A DNA stretch of 64,000 nucleotides, from contig JAIUJO010000142.1 in assembly GCA_023846275.1 (NCBI GenBank), positions 973,409 through 1,037,408 of the forward strand, read 5' to 3'. The notes below the pieces were generated by a model, which was given only the letters and a program-made list of their open reading frames with translations, was not told where the DNA came from and did not search any database. The stretch is from Vanilla planifolia (taxonomy: Eukaryota > Streptophyta > Magnoliopsida > Asparagales > Orchidaceae). A program made the translations under genes and the position numbers. Position 1 is the first letter of the stretch; the number at the start of each line of letters is the position of its first letter. Positions 50,151 to 63,053 of this stretch are shown in pieces.

Positions 50151-52290
50151 ACTTTTTTGGTGAGGCTACCCACTAAGTTTAAGCATATAAATAAGTAGAG
50201 AAGGAAATTAAGAATATCCCCTTTGTAATGGCGAGCGAAATGGGACAATCATCAGTATGGAATTAGAGCAACCTGAAGTTAAAATTTGAAGCCTAGAGAG
50301 GACTTCTTAGTGGTAGATAAGGACAAATCCCAAAGGGACATCAAGGAGGGTGAGAGACTTATTCAGCTTAAATTCTTTTACTACCTAAGATGTTGTCAAT
50401 GAGTCAAGTTGTTTGGGAATACAGCCCAAATTAGGTGGTAAATTTGATCCAAGGAAACATAATGACACGAGACTTGTCTTAAACCAATACCATGACAAAA
50501 CAATGAAAATGACTTTGAAATGATCATCAAAGAGTACTTGAAATTGTGATCATATAATTTATTATACGACTCGAGAAGTAGATTGTCTTGGGCCATCGTA
50601 ATGGTAGCAACTGGACACATTGATAGTTTTGGCTTGTCGCAATGCTCACCCCATAGAGTTGTGCCATCACTGCACCACATGCATTGGTTAAGGTAATGGG
50701 ATCCCCATCTGACACATCTTAATATAAGAATAAAGGAGTTTAAAATGCTTGTGAGTCAATGAGTGAGCAAGCTTAGAAGATGCAATGGAGCAATGTAGGT
50801 ATGAGAAGACAAAAAATTTGATCAATAATGTCTAGAAAAGGATTGACTCTTAATGTTAAGGAAGGGGTCCTAGTCCTCAACCAATCGGTTGTCCACAAAC
50901 TACTCAAACTAGTTACACGATGAAGTGTGCCAGTTGGGGGACTAATTAGTAGTGAACACAATTAGGGCCTACCCGTGGCATCAAATAATTGACTTCACAA
51001 GACGTGGGAAACCCGATTGTTTAACTAAAAAAAGTATTATGATGGTCATTGAGGATGCTCATGCTATATAATTTATCTGTAGTGCCAAAAATGGCAAAGT
51101 AAAGAAATTCAACATAATGTGACTAAGATGTAGGAGTAATTATAACTCTCTTAATGTAGCTAAACAAATCATTATCTTGTTATTGATGTGTAGGAATTGA
51201 TTTAAGTGATTTTGACTATCCTTTTTCCACTATCTAGTGAAACCACATCTAAGGGAATGAGCTTCGTAGAGTCTTTAGGGATTGAAGACAATGTTGAGCT
51301 CTAGACTAGTAAAACTTTGTGAGATGACATAAGGGGAGTAGCACAAGTGAGAGTTGACATACTAATGAAATTGAAATACCATTGCTTTTATTAATATTTT
51401 ACTAATTCTATTCGATAACGACAAGGTTGAGCCTCTACTTTTGGTTCCAAGCCTTTCATCAATGGGTGCATCCTTGTGGAGGACTTTGTTAGGTGAGGAG
51501 TTTGGCTATGATGGCTCAACTACTAAATTATAAGATAGATGTCTTAAGAAGAATTCAACAAGAGTAGAGATCTCATTTTTAACAAATTGGTAAAAGCTAT
51601 TATGATTTTTATTTCCAATATGAATACAAATCAAGAAAGCATGGCCTATCTATCCTTTAAGCTCCTAGAATTTGAATCTTGAGGTTTCAAAGAGGTTACA
51701 TAGAGATAACTAGCTTTTCATACCCAAGCATTCATAACAGCATTGCTTTTTGATCCTTTAAAATAAGCAATTCCTATCATTATGAAGCAAAATTCACCAA
51801 GTGTTGTAATGTTCACCAGCTAATAAGTAACGTAAGATGGATTTAAACAATTATGATTTAGGTTAGGTTTTTCCTACTAATTGTTGTGTGGTGATTGTAA
51901 TTTAAGCTAGTATAAGGGGAACCATTGATTAATAATATTGACCATTGTGCTTGATTAAAAAGCTAGTGGAATGAAACTATCATGTGTAGGATTATGAATG
52001 AATACCTCTAAGTCAAATTCCATACTATGATGTATTAACAGGAACCACAATTCTTATGTTGGTTGATAGGCGGGGCTTTGCACCCAATGGTACATGACAT
52101 GGGCTTGCCTTGTTTTGTAGAAGTTTGGATGACACATGCATCACAAGAAATTTTAGCTAATGAAGAATAGTCAGTGGAATCCTTTCTAAGTGACTTAAAT
52201 TTGTGATGAGACATTATTAGAGGCAAAGTGGCTTTGTTGTTATGATCCACCAAGATACAAAACAATGTCATAGCAATTTCTTCCCTTCAC
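50151..52290 (+). pseudogene. 26S rRNA pseudogene, copy C, with internal deletion
   Basis: It runs from the 5' landmark taagtttaagcatataaata, through atggcgagcgaaatggg, gtttgggaatacagcccaaa and aggactt-type blocks. From about 51070 it is in the last half of the gene: aaagtaaagaaattcaacat, gaaataccattgctttta, gcattgctttttgatccttt (51740-51759), gcaaaattcaccaagtgttg (51787-51806) and aatgaatacctctaagtcaa. The 3' end is near 52285. At about 2.1 kb it is roughly 1.2 kb short of a normal 26S gene, the gap lying around 50850-51070. C-to-T and G-to-A changes dominate. Confidence 0.88.
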
Positions 52291-53400
52291 ACACATAGAC
52301 ATTATAAAGGTTTCAAAACACCTCATGCTCACTTGGTTGCTTACTCATCCTATTAAGTTTGCTCTACTTGATCCACTTATTATGATTCTTTCTATGCGAA
52401 TTTTGTGGCGCTGTGCACTTTCTTGAGTACAAGGTTGATTTCCCTCACATTGCTCATCGTACAAGTTGGATGGTACAATGAAGGAATTATTACATTTTTC
52501 CTCTTTTTACAAATTGTCACAATCCTTTGAGATCCAAACTTATGTCATAATAGATTCATCCTTCAAAATTTAAATATGTCACATAAAATTTAAAAAATTT
52601 GTCTTGCTTTCATCTATTATTAAAGCAGCACCTTTAGCAATTTTATGTGCATGGCAAACAATCTCGCCCTTTTTACCCTATTTATCGCTTGTGATTTCTC
52701 AAACATGGATTCGAAGCTGCTCTATTGTGAGACTTTCCTTCTTCCTTCACGAAATTATTGCAAACTACAATCTAAAATAGGAAATGTAAATAGCAATGAA
52801 GTTGATACTTGGAAATATACACTAGGGTTTGTGCTTACTAAGATGTAGTCCTAACAACTTGCCATTGTAAACGAAAGAATGAAAATTCATTATGTGCATG
52901 TGCCTCACAACTTGTTAGTGCTTGCCCTATGGCTTCTAGTGTGCATGGCTAATAAGGCCTATAGAGTGTAACTTCTTTTGGGATTTTTAGCATTGTGGGC
53001 TATTGGCACTTGTATTAGGCATTATGTTATTAGTAAACATGCATTCTTCCCTTATGGAGTTGTTGTAATACACAATCAATGGTGGCCAACGTGTAGCATG
53101 CAATGGCCTATGGTAAAGAAATGTTGGATGGTACAAATTGTGCTAAGGTTTTGCAGATTGACTATGGCCCTAGGAATCCATTGGAACACTTACATGTTTG
53201 ATAGGGCACTTTGAGACTGCACCAAAAAGTACTGTCTGCGTGTCTAGCAGCTTGTTCATGCACATCCTTCAGCATCTTGTGCAAGCAGTTGGTGGAGCTG
53301 ACAAAGTGGAACTTTCTCATGTGGGTTTTAATGCTGTGGTATGCTACAATTTGGACTAATACTCAATGTTCTAAGTCCCACAATTGCATCCATGTGTAAA
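52291..53400 (+). other. Probable rDNA intergenic spacer, start
   Basis: This follows the 3' end of 26S, so by gene order it is intergenic spacer. Bases about 52930-53100 repeat 1040-1200. I see no terminator box, RNA polymerase I promoter, subrepeat array or linked 5S gene. The several short open frames here lack recognisable motifs and are taken as chance. Confidence 0.5.
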
Positions 53401-53936
53401 TTAAAAAAGTAATGCTACTACAGATGGAAGTTTGCACACTATTACTAATGGTTTTACAACTATGTCACACATCTTTAGCATGTCAAAGTACTCATTTGAT
53501 TTGTAGACATATCAGGCCTAACAAAGATGTTCTAGCTAATATACATATATCACATAACTACGATTTACATGAAACTATGAACATCAACTCAATTTTACAC
53601 TTTAATTCTATAACATGCCATAAAATTATTAGTAGTTTTGCACCGCACCGATGTAGTGAACATTTTAATTAATCTATGTTATCATGCATAGAATTTATAT
53701 AGATGGAAAGATGACATCATCAATGATCTTAATTTTTAACAAGGTATAGTAAAAGAATAAGGTCACCATGTGATGGCCATGAAAAATATAGTCAATATCA
53801 TTACACTTTCATTGTTTTAATTTTCATAGAAACTATCATGCTAAACCAAGGATACTTGTACAACCAATAAAGCACTTAAACTAGTGACCATATTATTTTA
53901 TTCCATATGGCTGTATCTTAGTTAAGTAGGATGTGT

Positions 53937-53956
53937 TAATAAAAAATTCGTACTTT
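53937..53956 (+). repeat. 20-bp inverted repeat, left arm
   Basis: taataaaaaattcgtacttt is the exact reverse complement of 57838-57857. The arms are 3.9 kb apart. Similarity does not clearly continue beyond the 20 bases. Confidence 0.5.
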
Positions 53957-56759
53957 CATGGTTCAAGACTACATAAAATTTTCCATATTAGGAATAAAGT
54001 TATTTTGCATACATATTAAGACAATAAGAAAGGCAACAAAATTTATTATGCTTTTCATGACAAATCATGTCTTGGTTAAGTGGGAATTTGGACTAATAAT
54101 CATTTTTTTGAGTTTAACAATTGAGTACCCATGAACATTAATAATGTATAGCTACCAATGAAAGCATATAATCATCAAATGATCTTTTATATTTTTGAAT
54201 TATACTGTAATAAGAGTTACACATAGAATACAAGCAAGGTTGTGCAAGAATATCAACAAATGGCACGATATGACCAAAAAAATTTCCATTAGTCCAATAT
54301 TCACAAATACAAATAAATGATGCCATCTAAAAGTGCTTATATTCATGTAACTTAATTTAATTTCTTAGATTACAAATTAAGGTACATTTTTGCATGATTC
54401 TCAAATTTTGAAGAGAAAAACATGTTAAGTAATCCCTTACAAGCTAGATACTACTATCTTTTTGCACGATAAAATTTTACCCTTATTTACATAGCTATTT
54501 TTTTGAAGATGATTACATAATATTATCGCATTCAATTTCCCAAGTATTCTACATGAAACATAATAAGATAGCCCTTTGATATTTCCATAGGTCTTAGTTT
54601 GATTTAATGTAGATACGAAAGCTTATGCTACTTTATAACTTTCCTATATAACATCTACAACATAAGCACTTCTTCTTTCACGTTTGGGCACACTTTTGCT
54701 TATAGTTAAGTCTCCTTTTTCCTTTACTACCTATTCTTTTTCTTCTTCCTAACCTTTATAGGTAGGGCATCTTAATTTCAAGACTAGAATCAAGCTAGTC
54801 CCATTATAAAAAAATGGCCCATTTAGTATCACATATCCTTCTAGTATGATAAAGTCATCATACTAATAGTTTTCTAGACTCACAATCATCAACCAAAAGT
54901 TTCCTTAGATGGTCATGTTGGATCTATTATCCCAATCTGTACAACATACTATGCACCATGACACCATCAACATTTAAGTAATCAAATTTGTAAAATGTTA
55001 AGCTTCCAATCATACTATCTTTATCAATTTAAACATTCAAAAAATTGGAATACTTCACATTCCTTATTATCATACATGATATGTTGCTTTGATGCAAATG
55101 TCACCTAAACATACTTCCACAGCCTTTCAACACATATCTCTTATTTGTGTCTATTACCTTATTATAACATATAATTTTCCAATATCATACAATAAAATAT
55201 TCATAGGCAAGTGACCTTGAAATTTTTTCCTTGCATCATACCACCTGATTCACAACCATTGTACTACAAAGTCTTCATGCAAGGCATATCTTTTGGCTCT
55301 AAAATTTTATTAGTCCAATTTTGCATGCATTAGTTTAGCAAATAAGGTAGATGCATTGGCCAGCTAAATGGAATTCTATCAAGTATTTTATGGTACTCAT
55401 ACACAAGTTTTATACTTAAGGATGCTTTTAATGTTTAGACCTTAAGATCATAGTTTCAATTCGTAATTGTTGTCAATTAACTTCATGAGATGGTGATAAA
55501 TATTAATGAATCCATGAGATGTAATGTGCGGAATGAAATGGGTTCCTTAAGAAGATTTAAATAAGTTTTAAAATTTAGCAAACTAAAAGTTCATAAAGGT
55601 TATTCTTGATGGTTGCTAAACCATTAAGTGTAAATTCCTCCTTGGGTTAGCACATAAAGAAAATGTTCATAGAATAGACCTTCTGAGATAATACTGGTTT
55701 CAACTCTTGTAAAGTGATTAATTTTTTTCTCACCTAAAATCACAGCTCATGCAAATCTTAAGTAAAAATGATATTGTTTTGGTATATAAAAGCTACCACA
55801 AATGTCCATAATGTTGACCTTATGAGCCAAAGTTGCCATGGGTTACTAAGTTTAATGATGAAGTAGATGTGTGGAAATGTCCTTATAATAAGTTGCAATG
55901 GAACCAAACCTTGGGGTTTAGGAATCATTTCTGGCTAACTTCTGAAATTCAAATGTATAATGAAAAAAGAGTAGTAGTCCATTTTTAAAAGTGAAATTTG
56001 TCATATTTATATGTCTGTGTGCATGGGTATATCATTAGATAGGAAAGTGATCCATAGTGGAAAGATAAGGGCATGACTATCACCTTATCTATTTTTAATG
56101 AATAGTCAAGAAATGATGAGTGCTTCTTACAGTAATACATAACAAAATTTGAACATAATCATGGGTTGATAACATTTTGGTGGATAGTGGTGAGTAATAA
56201 GAAATATAAGCATCTTGGAAAACTAGTTCATGAAAACTTTAATTTATGGACTTGAGGTGTTGTGATTGAAAAGTTGTGTCTATTATTCTTGTGTATTATA
56301 TCTCAAAAGACAAGTACAAATCACTATAGTGCTAAGAATTTTGATGTCAAAAGCTTAACCAATTTATAGCTACAAAAGAAACTCATGTTACTAGTAAGAC
56401 ATCATTGGACTAATAGTTCATTTCAGTGACAACCCATCGAATCAGAATAATATAGATAAATAACAAGTATAATACAACTAAACCTCATAGGAAAAGAAGC
56501 TTATTGTGAATTATAAAAGTATGACTTTGATTTTCGTAATAATATGATTAATATATTGGCTATCTTCTTGGTTGAAAGTCTAAGAGACTCAATCAATCAT
56601 GTGTAATTTCGTGTTCATACATACATGATTAATATGCTAAGTGTTTTAACGCAATAATATTATCTCTATTGTCATATCAATCCAATGTAGTTTTTAGATT
56701 TATACAAATATGATCTATGATAATACACATGATGTGTGGCCTAATACAAAGGGTTGAGT

Positions 56760-56960
56760 TTTTGAGAACAAATATTATAACTTCTAAAAACTTTATTTGA
56801 AAATATTTTAAAATAATTATGTCATAATACCTGGAAAGCTTGAGTAAATATATGCAAAATTATTTTTGTGCAATACTAAATTTTAATTCATAGTGCATTA
56901 AGTTTTTGAAAATTTAAAATCTGATCTATGAAATGAAAAATTTATGAATAATGACAAATC
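56760..56960 (+). repeat. Diverged direct repeat, first copy
   Basis: This aligns with 58740-58930: cttctaaaaactttattt versus cttctaaaaaacttattt, tttgtgcaata versus ttagtgcaact, aaattttaattcatagtgca versus aaaatttattgcaaagtgca, and ttaaaatc near the end. The element type is unknown. Confidence 0.5.
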
Positions 56961-57837
56961 ACATAGATGCTTTTATGTTGTTTTACTCCAATTGAAATCG
57001 ACATTTACCACCAACAAATACTAGCCAAAAACCTAACTAACCATTATAAGCCTCTTACAAAAAGATAGATAGGCGAAACAAAAACAAGAGCAACATAAAA
57101 CAAATAGATTACCCAAAACTTACAACGAAATAAAATGATTAAAAAAATGCTAGTGACACAAATCTAAATATTATGCATAAATTAATGTTATGCTTAGTGA
57201 AATTATTTAAGAAGACACATCCCTTTCCATGAATCATGTAAGAAATAAATGAATAAAATCATATACAATAGAATTACAAAGGGCGTTAGAGCTCAAATAG
57301 TGAATGTCATAATAAATGCATATAATAGTCAACTCCAATTCTATGGCTTAATTTTTGTGGCTTAAAATGTTTCCTCATTCTTTTATGTTAAAAAAATCTA
57401 CTATTTATAGGTTTTTTGCAATATGTAGAAGAAATTACTAAGAAAAACAATTTATAATTATTGGTTGCATGGCATGACTTCAATAACAACATCTCAAAAA
57501 TAACTATTAAGAAAAAATAATGGGCAAGCTAGCAATATTATTTTTAAGAAATTAAAAATAAGGCCGATTTGGTATCCTTGGGATGTTTTATTTTAAATTT
57601 TAATGAGGTCAATAGGAGTTAGAAAATTGACTATGAAGTTAAGATTTAATGTTGTCTATTTGTTCACAAATATTGTGTAATCAAATGGCTAACTTGTATT
57701 TGTCATATTTAGAATGTTTGAAAAATTTAGAATCAATTTGAATCAATGAGCATCAAAAATGCAAAAAAAAAAAATTCAACTATTCTATAAAAAAAATCTC
57801 ATGTATGAATGAAGCGATTTGAATTATCATGATTTCA

Positions 57838-57857
57838 AAAGTACGAATTTTTTATTA
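57838..57857 (-). repeat. 20-bp inverted repeat, right arm
   Basis: aaagtacgaattttttatta pairs exactly with 53937-53956. With no protein remnant between the arms, a DNA transposon is only a possibility. Confidence 0.5.
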
Positions 57858-58739
57858 TTTAATCTAACCACAAAATCATATTATTCAAATTCTCTTCAAA
57901 ATTTGATAATTGAAATACAAAAATAATGTTTTTTAATTTTTATCATAATTTAACTTTTTGTGTGAGAGAAAGCTATATATAATGTTTGACCTAGCTGCAA
58001 ACAATTGAAAGAACATTTTAGATTGGTTGCCCATTACTTTGCTTGGAATCACATGCTTTTTTTTGATGACTAATTTAAAGTATGATTTTTTTGATGAAGA
58101 AATTTAATTCTATAATGGATATTTTTACCTATTCATTCACTGAAACATGTATTTGAAAATTAGCAAGTCCATTTGTAAACCTTGTAAATGTAGGAAACAA
58201 ACATACAATAGATTCATATGAAAGCATTTTTCAACAAATCATAATAAATATCACCAATTTTTTTTCATTTTAATTAAATAAAGATGTATGATCATAACTT
58301 CCCACTAACTTGGGTTATATTTCAAAAAATATTTTGAAATTAATTATTTTATTAAACATAGTAGCATTTAAAGTAGAATGTAAAATATTTTTTATGCTCG
58401 GATTTTATTAGACCTATGTTTTTTCCTCTCAACCATTTAACTGAATGGTTTATGTATAAATATATATTTAGACTTTTTCTCTCTAAGAAATTTCATTGAG
58501 TTTAAAATACTTACTATATTTCATTGCCACATAACATGAAGTGAAGGATCTTCCTAGTTTTCTAATAGAGATAGTTTTCACCAAAAAAGAGTGGTGGCTT
58601 ATTAGAAGCTAAACCTTCCTGTAAATTCACTAAAGGATTAACAGGAGAAGACATAGGTCTTGCTAGCTAATATTTTCTAACAAGAATTTGATGCAACTTT
58701 GATTCCTATTGAAGCATGGTTCTAGAAAGAGTAGCAAAT

Positions 58740-58930
58740 TACTTTGAATGAAAATTTTGTCTTCTAAAAAACTTATTTAAAAAAATTCTTTAAAGTAATG
58801 GTTTTAGGTTATTTAATATGCTCTGGGAAATCATTATAAATGTTTTAGTGCAACTTTAAAATTTATTGCAAAGTGCATTACGTTTTCGTTAAATTTAAAA
58901 TCAACATTTTCAAACAAAAACAATTTAAAT
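58740..58930 (+). repeat. Diverged direct repeat, second copy
   Basis: Same orientation as 56760-56960 and 1.98 kb downstream. The pair could be two members of a dispersed repeat or the ends of one old insertion. No LTR boundaries or duplicated target are visible. Confidence 0.5.
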
Positions 58931-61900
58931 CATTTATTGTGATGATCAAATTTAATTTTTGCAGATTGGAAAAATAATTTTAAATATAGCTAACAATCTT
59001 GTCAAAATAAAAATGAAATATCTAAAATTAAATTCAAAATAATCCTCTTAGGCGTTTAACACTCTAACCAAAATCAACTTATTTGGATTTGACATTTACT
59101 TTTTTTAGGCTCCCCCATGAACATAAAAATAAGTTATTTAAATGTTTAAAATTGACTTGACTAACATCATTATAAATATTAGGTTTTGTTATAGTCAAAG
59201 AAAGAAACATGGGTAGGGTTCAACACCATGAGACTATTGGTGATGTTCATCATATATCTGACATGAGTCAAGGAGCCACAAGATAAGGTCATGCTTTTTC
59301 TCTTGCTATGTAATCTTCTTTTGCTTTTTTTTTTCTTTTTGGCTGTTTATTTTATTTTTTTACTCATTTATAGTGTTGAAATACTCAAACAATGATAAAT
59401 GTGTAATTGTATTCATTTTTATGTGCTAATAATCATAGAGTGTTACATTGAAATAAGAACATTTGTAAAATGCATGTTATGCCTTGTAATGGCACTTCAT
59501 CGAACATTCCATGATAAAATAAAATGATATTCAATAAACCACTTATATCATTATCATTTAGTTTGACTAGCTAAAGTTGTTAAGATGCCTCGTTTATTAT
59601 TTCACCACTCAGTTTAGGGATTTCAAATGGTCATAGTAAGCATGTTTATCAAATATTTGCAATAGTCAAATTATTATTTCATATTGTAGAAACATGACTT
59701 AGTTATTTTCTAATTTCAAAATCATATTGAAGGACATTGCATATAATCTATATAATTCATGCCTAATGGTAATCAAACAACTAATCATGGAACAAATGTT
59801 TATTGAGCTATCAAAAACCATATTGTACAAGTTCTATCAATGTTTCATACCAATTTGATCTATCATTTAACATGTAATACCATACCTCTATCATATAGTC
59901 CAACATACTTGTATGATAGATAATATATATGTATGCACAAATTACACCATTGCACAAGTAGGAAGAACTAATTGCACTAATATGTGGTGAAGGAACCTCC
60001 CTTTTTACACATATCGTGAAAGCACTCCAATGCATATAATCATGATAGGTGTTATTTTGTTGGTGAACATATACAGTAATTTTTATCTAAAAGTTTAATA
60101 GGATCCAACCGCTTTTGACCCTCATTCTATCTCACAACAAGCCTTATCGAGAAAGCTTTAGTAGGACCCTTACCTTGACAAGCTGCTATTACAAAAAAGA
60201 AACAATCATAAGCTCACTCCTTCCTTTCCTAATATCATTTTTCAAAAAACAATGGCATGTTATCCATTCTATCTTCCCCAATAGCCATCCTCTCCCTCTC
60301 CTCCTATCTTAGTCCCTCTATATCCTAATGTTTTCCTCAAAAGAGAAATTTCTTCTTGGGTAAGGCAGAAGATTATCCTCTTATTAAATGAAAGCATTAA
60401 AACATGAACTTCTTTTATTAATAATAGCATTACAAATTCATAAAAAATGAGATTTCCCTTCTAAAATTTTAATCGACACATTAGAACATTCTCGTTGTGA
60501 AATATATGTAGTCGTATGCTTAAATATAAATTTTACCACCACTATTTTGACACTTTTTTGAGACAATTCCAACTCAATTAATTTATGCATTTCAGATTTG
60601 TATCACCTAAAATTTGTTTATAGAACATGCTTTGAGTGGTTGCAGTACTCTTTTTAGTTATTTGATATCAAAATTTCTACCCATAGAGGGCTCAATTTGA
60701 TGAGTCAACGACTAACTACTTCTTACTACAATCATGCATTGCTTGAATATATTGATTGGGAGGATCTGCTTCATTGAACATGCTACACATAACTGAAATA
60801 AGTAAAGTTCGTGTAAGTGGCATGGCAATGCCAATCCTTTATGACACATTTTTTAACTCTGATTATGTGGGATCACCCCTTCATCTCAGATTAATAATGA
60901 CAAATTTGAATGGTTACTCGTCATAGCCAATGTTCATATTTTAAACACATTATGATTAGTATAATATTATGTCAACGTGTCATGACAAAGTTTGATGATG
61001 CATTACATTAATGAATTAGATGTGTCAAATTAGATTTATGGTTGTGGAATTATATAAATAATTTGTACTATAAGTTTGATGTTTCTCATGGATCTAATGT
61101 TGATGTATGAAAATGCATCAAAATTAATTGTACAATCATTGAAAAGACATACTAGACTAAAATTGTAAGTTCCATAATTGTCATAATACATGAGCTAGGA
61201 AAGAGTTTTTTGAGCAATTTACCCACTAGAGTGTCAAACTACAATTGTAATCACATGAAGTAGACCTCAAGTGAACAACATAAGGTATCCTAAAGCATAT
61301 CCAACACAAAATCTAAAAGTGTCATCTTTGTACTATTACTGCCTACACATTTTGCCAAACTATTTCAATGTAGATGACGAAAGTTTGTCCTTTCTTGTTA
61401 TTTATAATTTAAAATTAAAAATTGAATATGGTTATATTTTTAATATGTATAAATTAAACTTTGAATTTTTAAAACTGAAATATGAGAATTTGAACTGTGG
61501 TTTAGTAGTAAGACTTGATTTATATGACATAAGCCATGATATGATGTGGCTTCAATCTTTAAATCATCTTGTAATTTTAATTATATTGTTTTTATTAATA
61601 CTTATCCTTATTATTAACAAGTAATTATTACAAAATGAAGATATAGATAGTATTTCTAAAACTAGGAGTTAGTTATTTAGTCATGATAAGATGATTAAAA
61701 AGGGAAAATGGTTTGTGTCGCATAAACAAATATCTTTAAGATAAAATATATGAGAAAGAAGAATAGATTGAAAAATATATTTTGGCCATTTAATAATTAT
61801 ATTCCTAAATTTTTTTAGCTAGATATGGGAAGCCAAAAAAATGTGGGGAAGTTTAGCATGAATGGGTAAACCATGGGTTAAAGCAAGCAAACTACATTTT

Positions 61901-63039
61901 CTTATAGTCAATACGTGGTTTAAGGAGAAATGGATGAGACTATTTAAGCCTCTAAGATGTTTGTGTTTGGCTATTGGAAAATTCTAGCAATATGGGTAAT
62001 TTGGCATGGCTAAATATGGGAATACCAAGGTGGAAAGGAAGATAAGCCATGAAAAAAATGAAGGAATAAGGTTCAAGTTTTGAACTAGGAAAGAGTTATC
62101 CAAGGAGAAGAACTCTACATGAACGTTTAAATTGTCCCTTTCGAACATACAACACATCTATCTATGATCTAAGGAAGATTGAAAACAAATTGTCTTGTTA
62201 AACTGGTGTGTAGAACCTAGGTAATGGGATTTGGTTAATATAAAGTCGATTTTATTTCACAAATCTTATTTCAAAAAAAGTGGGACCTATTATACCCATA
62301 ACAAAAGTTAATTTTTATAAGCATATAAAATTTTTTAAATTCCACTTATTATTAATTTTGTTATTGGAAATATGCAAGAATTTGTGACATTAACTAAATT
62401 TTGATTGTATGTCAAATTCTTATTCATATGCATGCATGTTTAACTTTACTTATTGAACTAACAAGAAAATGGATTTAGAGTGTTTATTTGTAGTTGAAAA
62501 ATACCTCATAACTGAGACATGATTTAAAGTTTGCCAATGTTAAAGCCATGTAGATTGTCTAAATATCCATTGATATTTAATTAGTTTTGCACGATTAGTG
62601 TCATACAACTATTAAACCACAGTATAGCAAATTCTAATGTGTGTGGTCAGAAAACTAGGACAAGATTTTTGTATTTTATTTTTTATTTCTCTACAAAATA
62701 TTAGACTTGAAGCTTGTATGTAAATTTGTTTGCAAGTAGTAATCTATAAGAAATATAAGATCTCAACCAAGCAAAAACATTGACTCTATTTCACATCATT
62801 ACATGATATAAATGTGTGTAATTGTTGCAAAACCATGTGGAAAATTATGATAAATTAATTAAAATTATTTGATGATGAACCATGATATGAATCTTAGAAG
62901 TATTACTAATACCATATATCAAATATTATGGGTAATTATCACTTACCATAATTTTTCTTTGAAAGCATGAAACTAAGGCTTTGATAAGTCATGGGAGGCA
63001 TAGGTTCAACCCTTAAAGAGAATCTAGATTGTTTCTATG

Positions 63040-63053
63040 GTGTGTGTGTGTGT
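63040..63053. repeat. Short GT microsatellite
   Basis: Seven GT dinucleotides in a row. No functional significance is claimed. Confidence 0.8.

Noticed and set aside
50396..50961. Three - strand open frames
   Set aside because: They are antisense to the decayed 26S rRNA gene and have no protein similarity.
61271..61624. Open frame of 117 residues on the + strand
   Set aside because: It lies in A+T-rich DNA, shows no motif, ends in a run of hydrophobic residues typical of T-rich codons, and has no neighbouring exon signals.
62995..63030. tRNA-like ggttcaaccc
   Set aside because: No acceptor stem, D arm or anticodon arm can be built around it.
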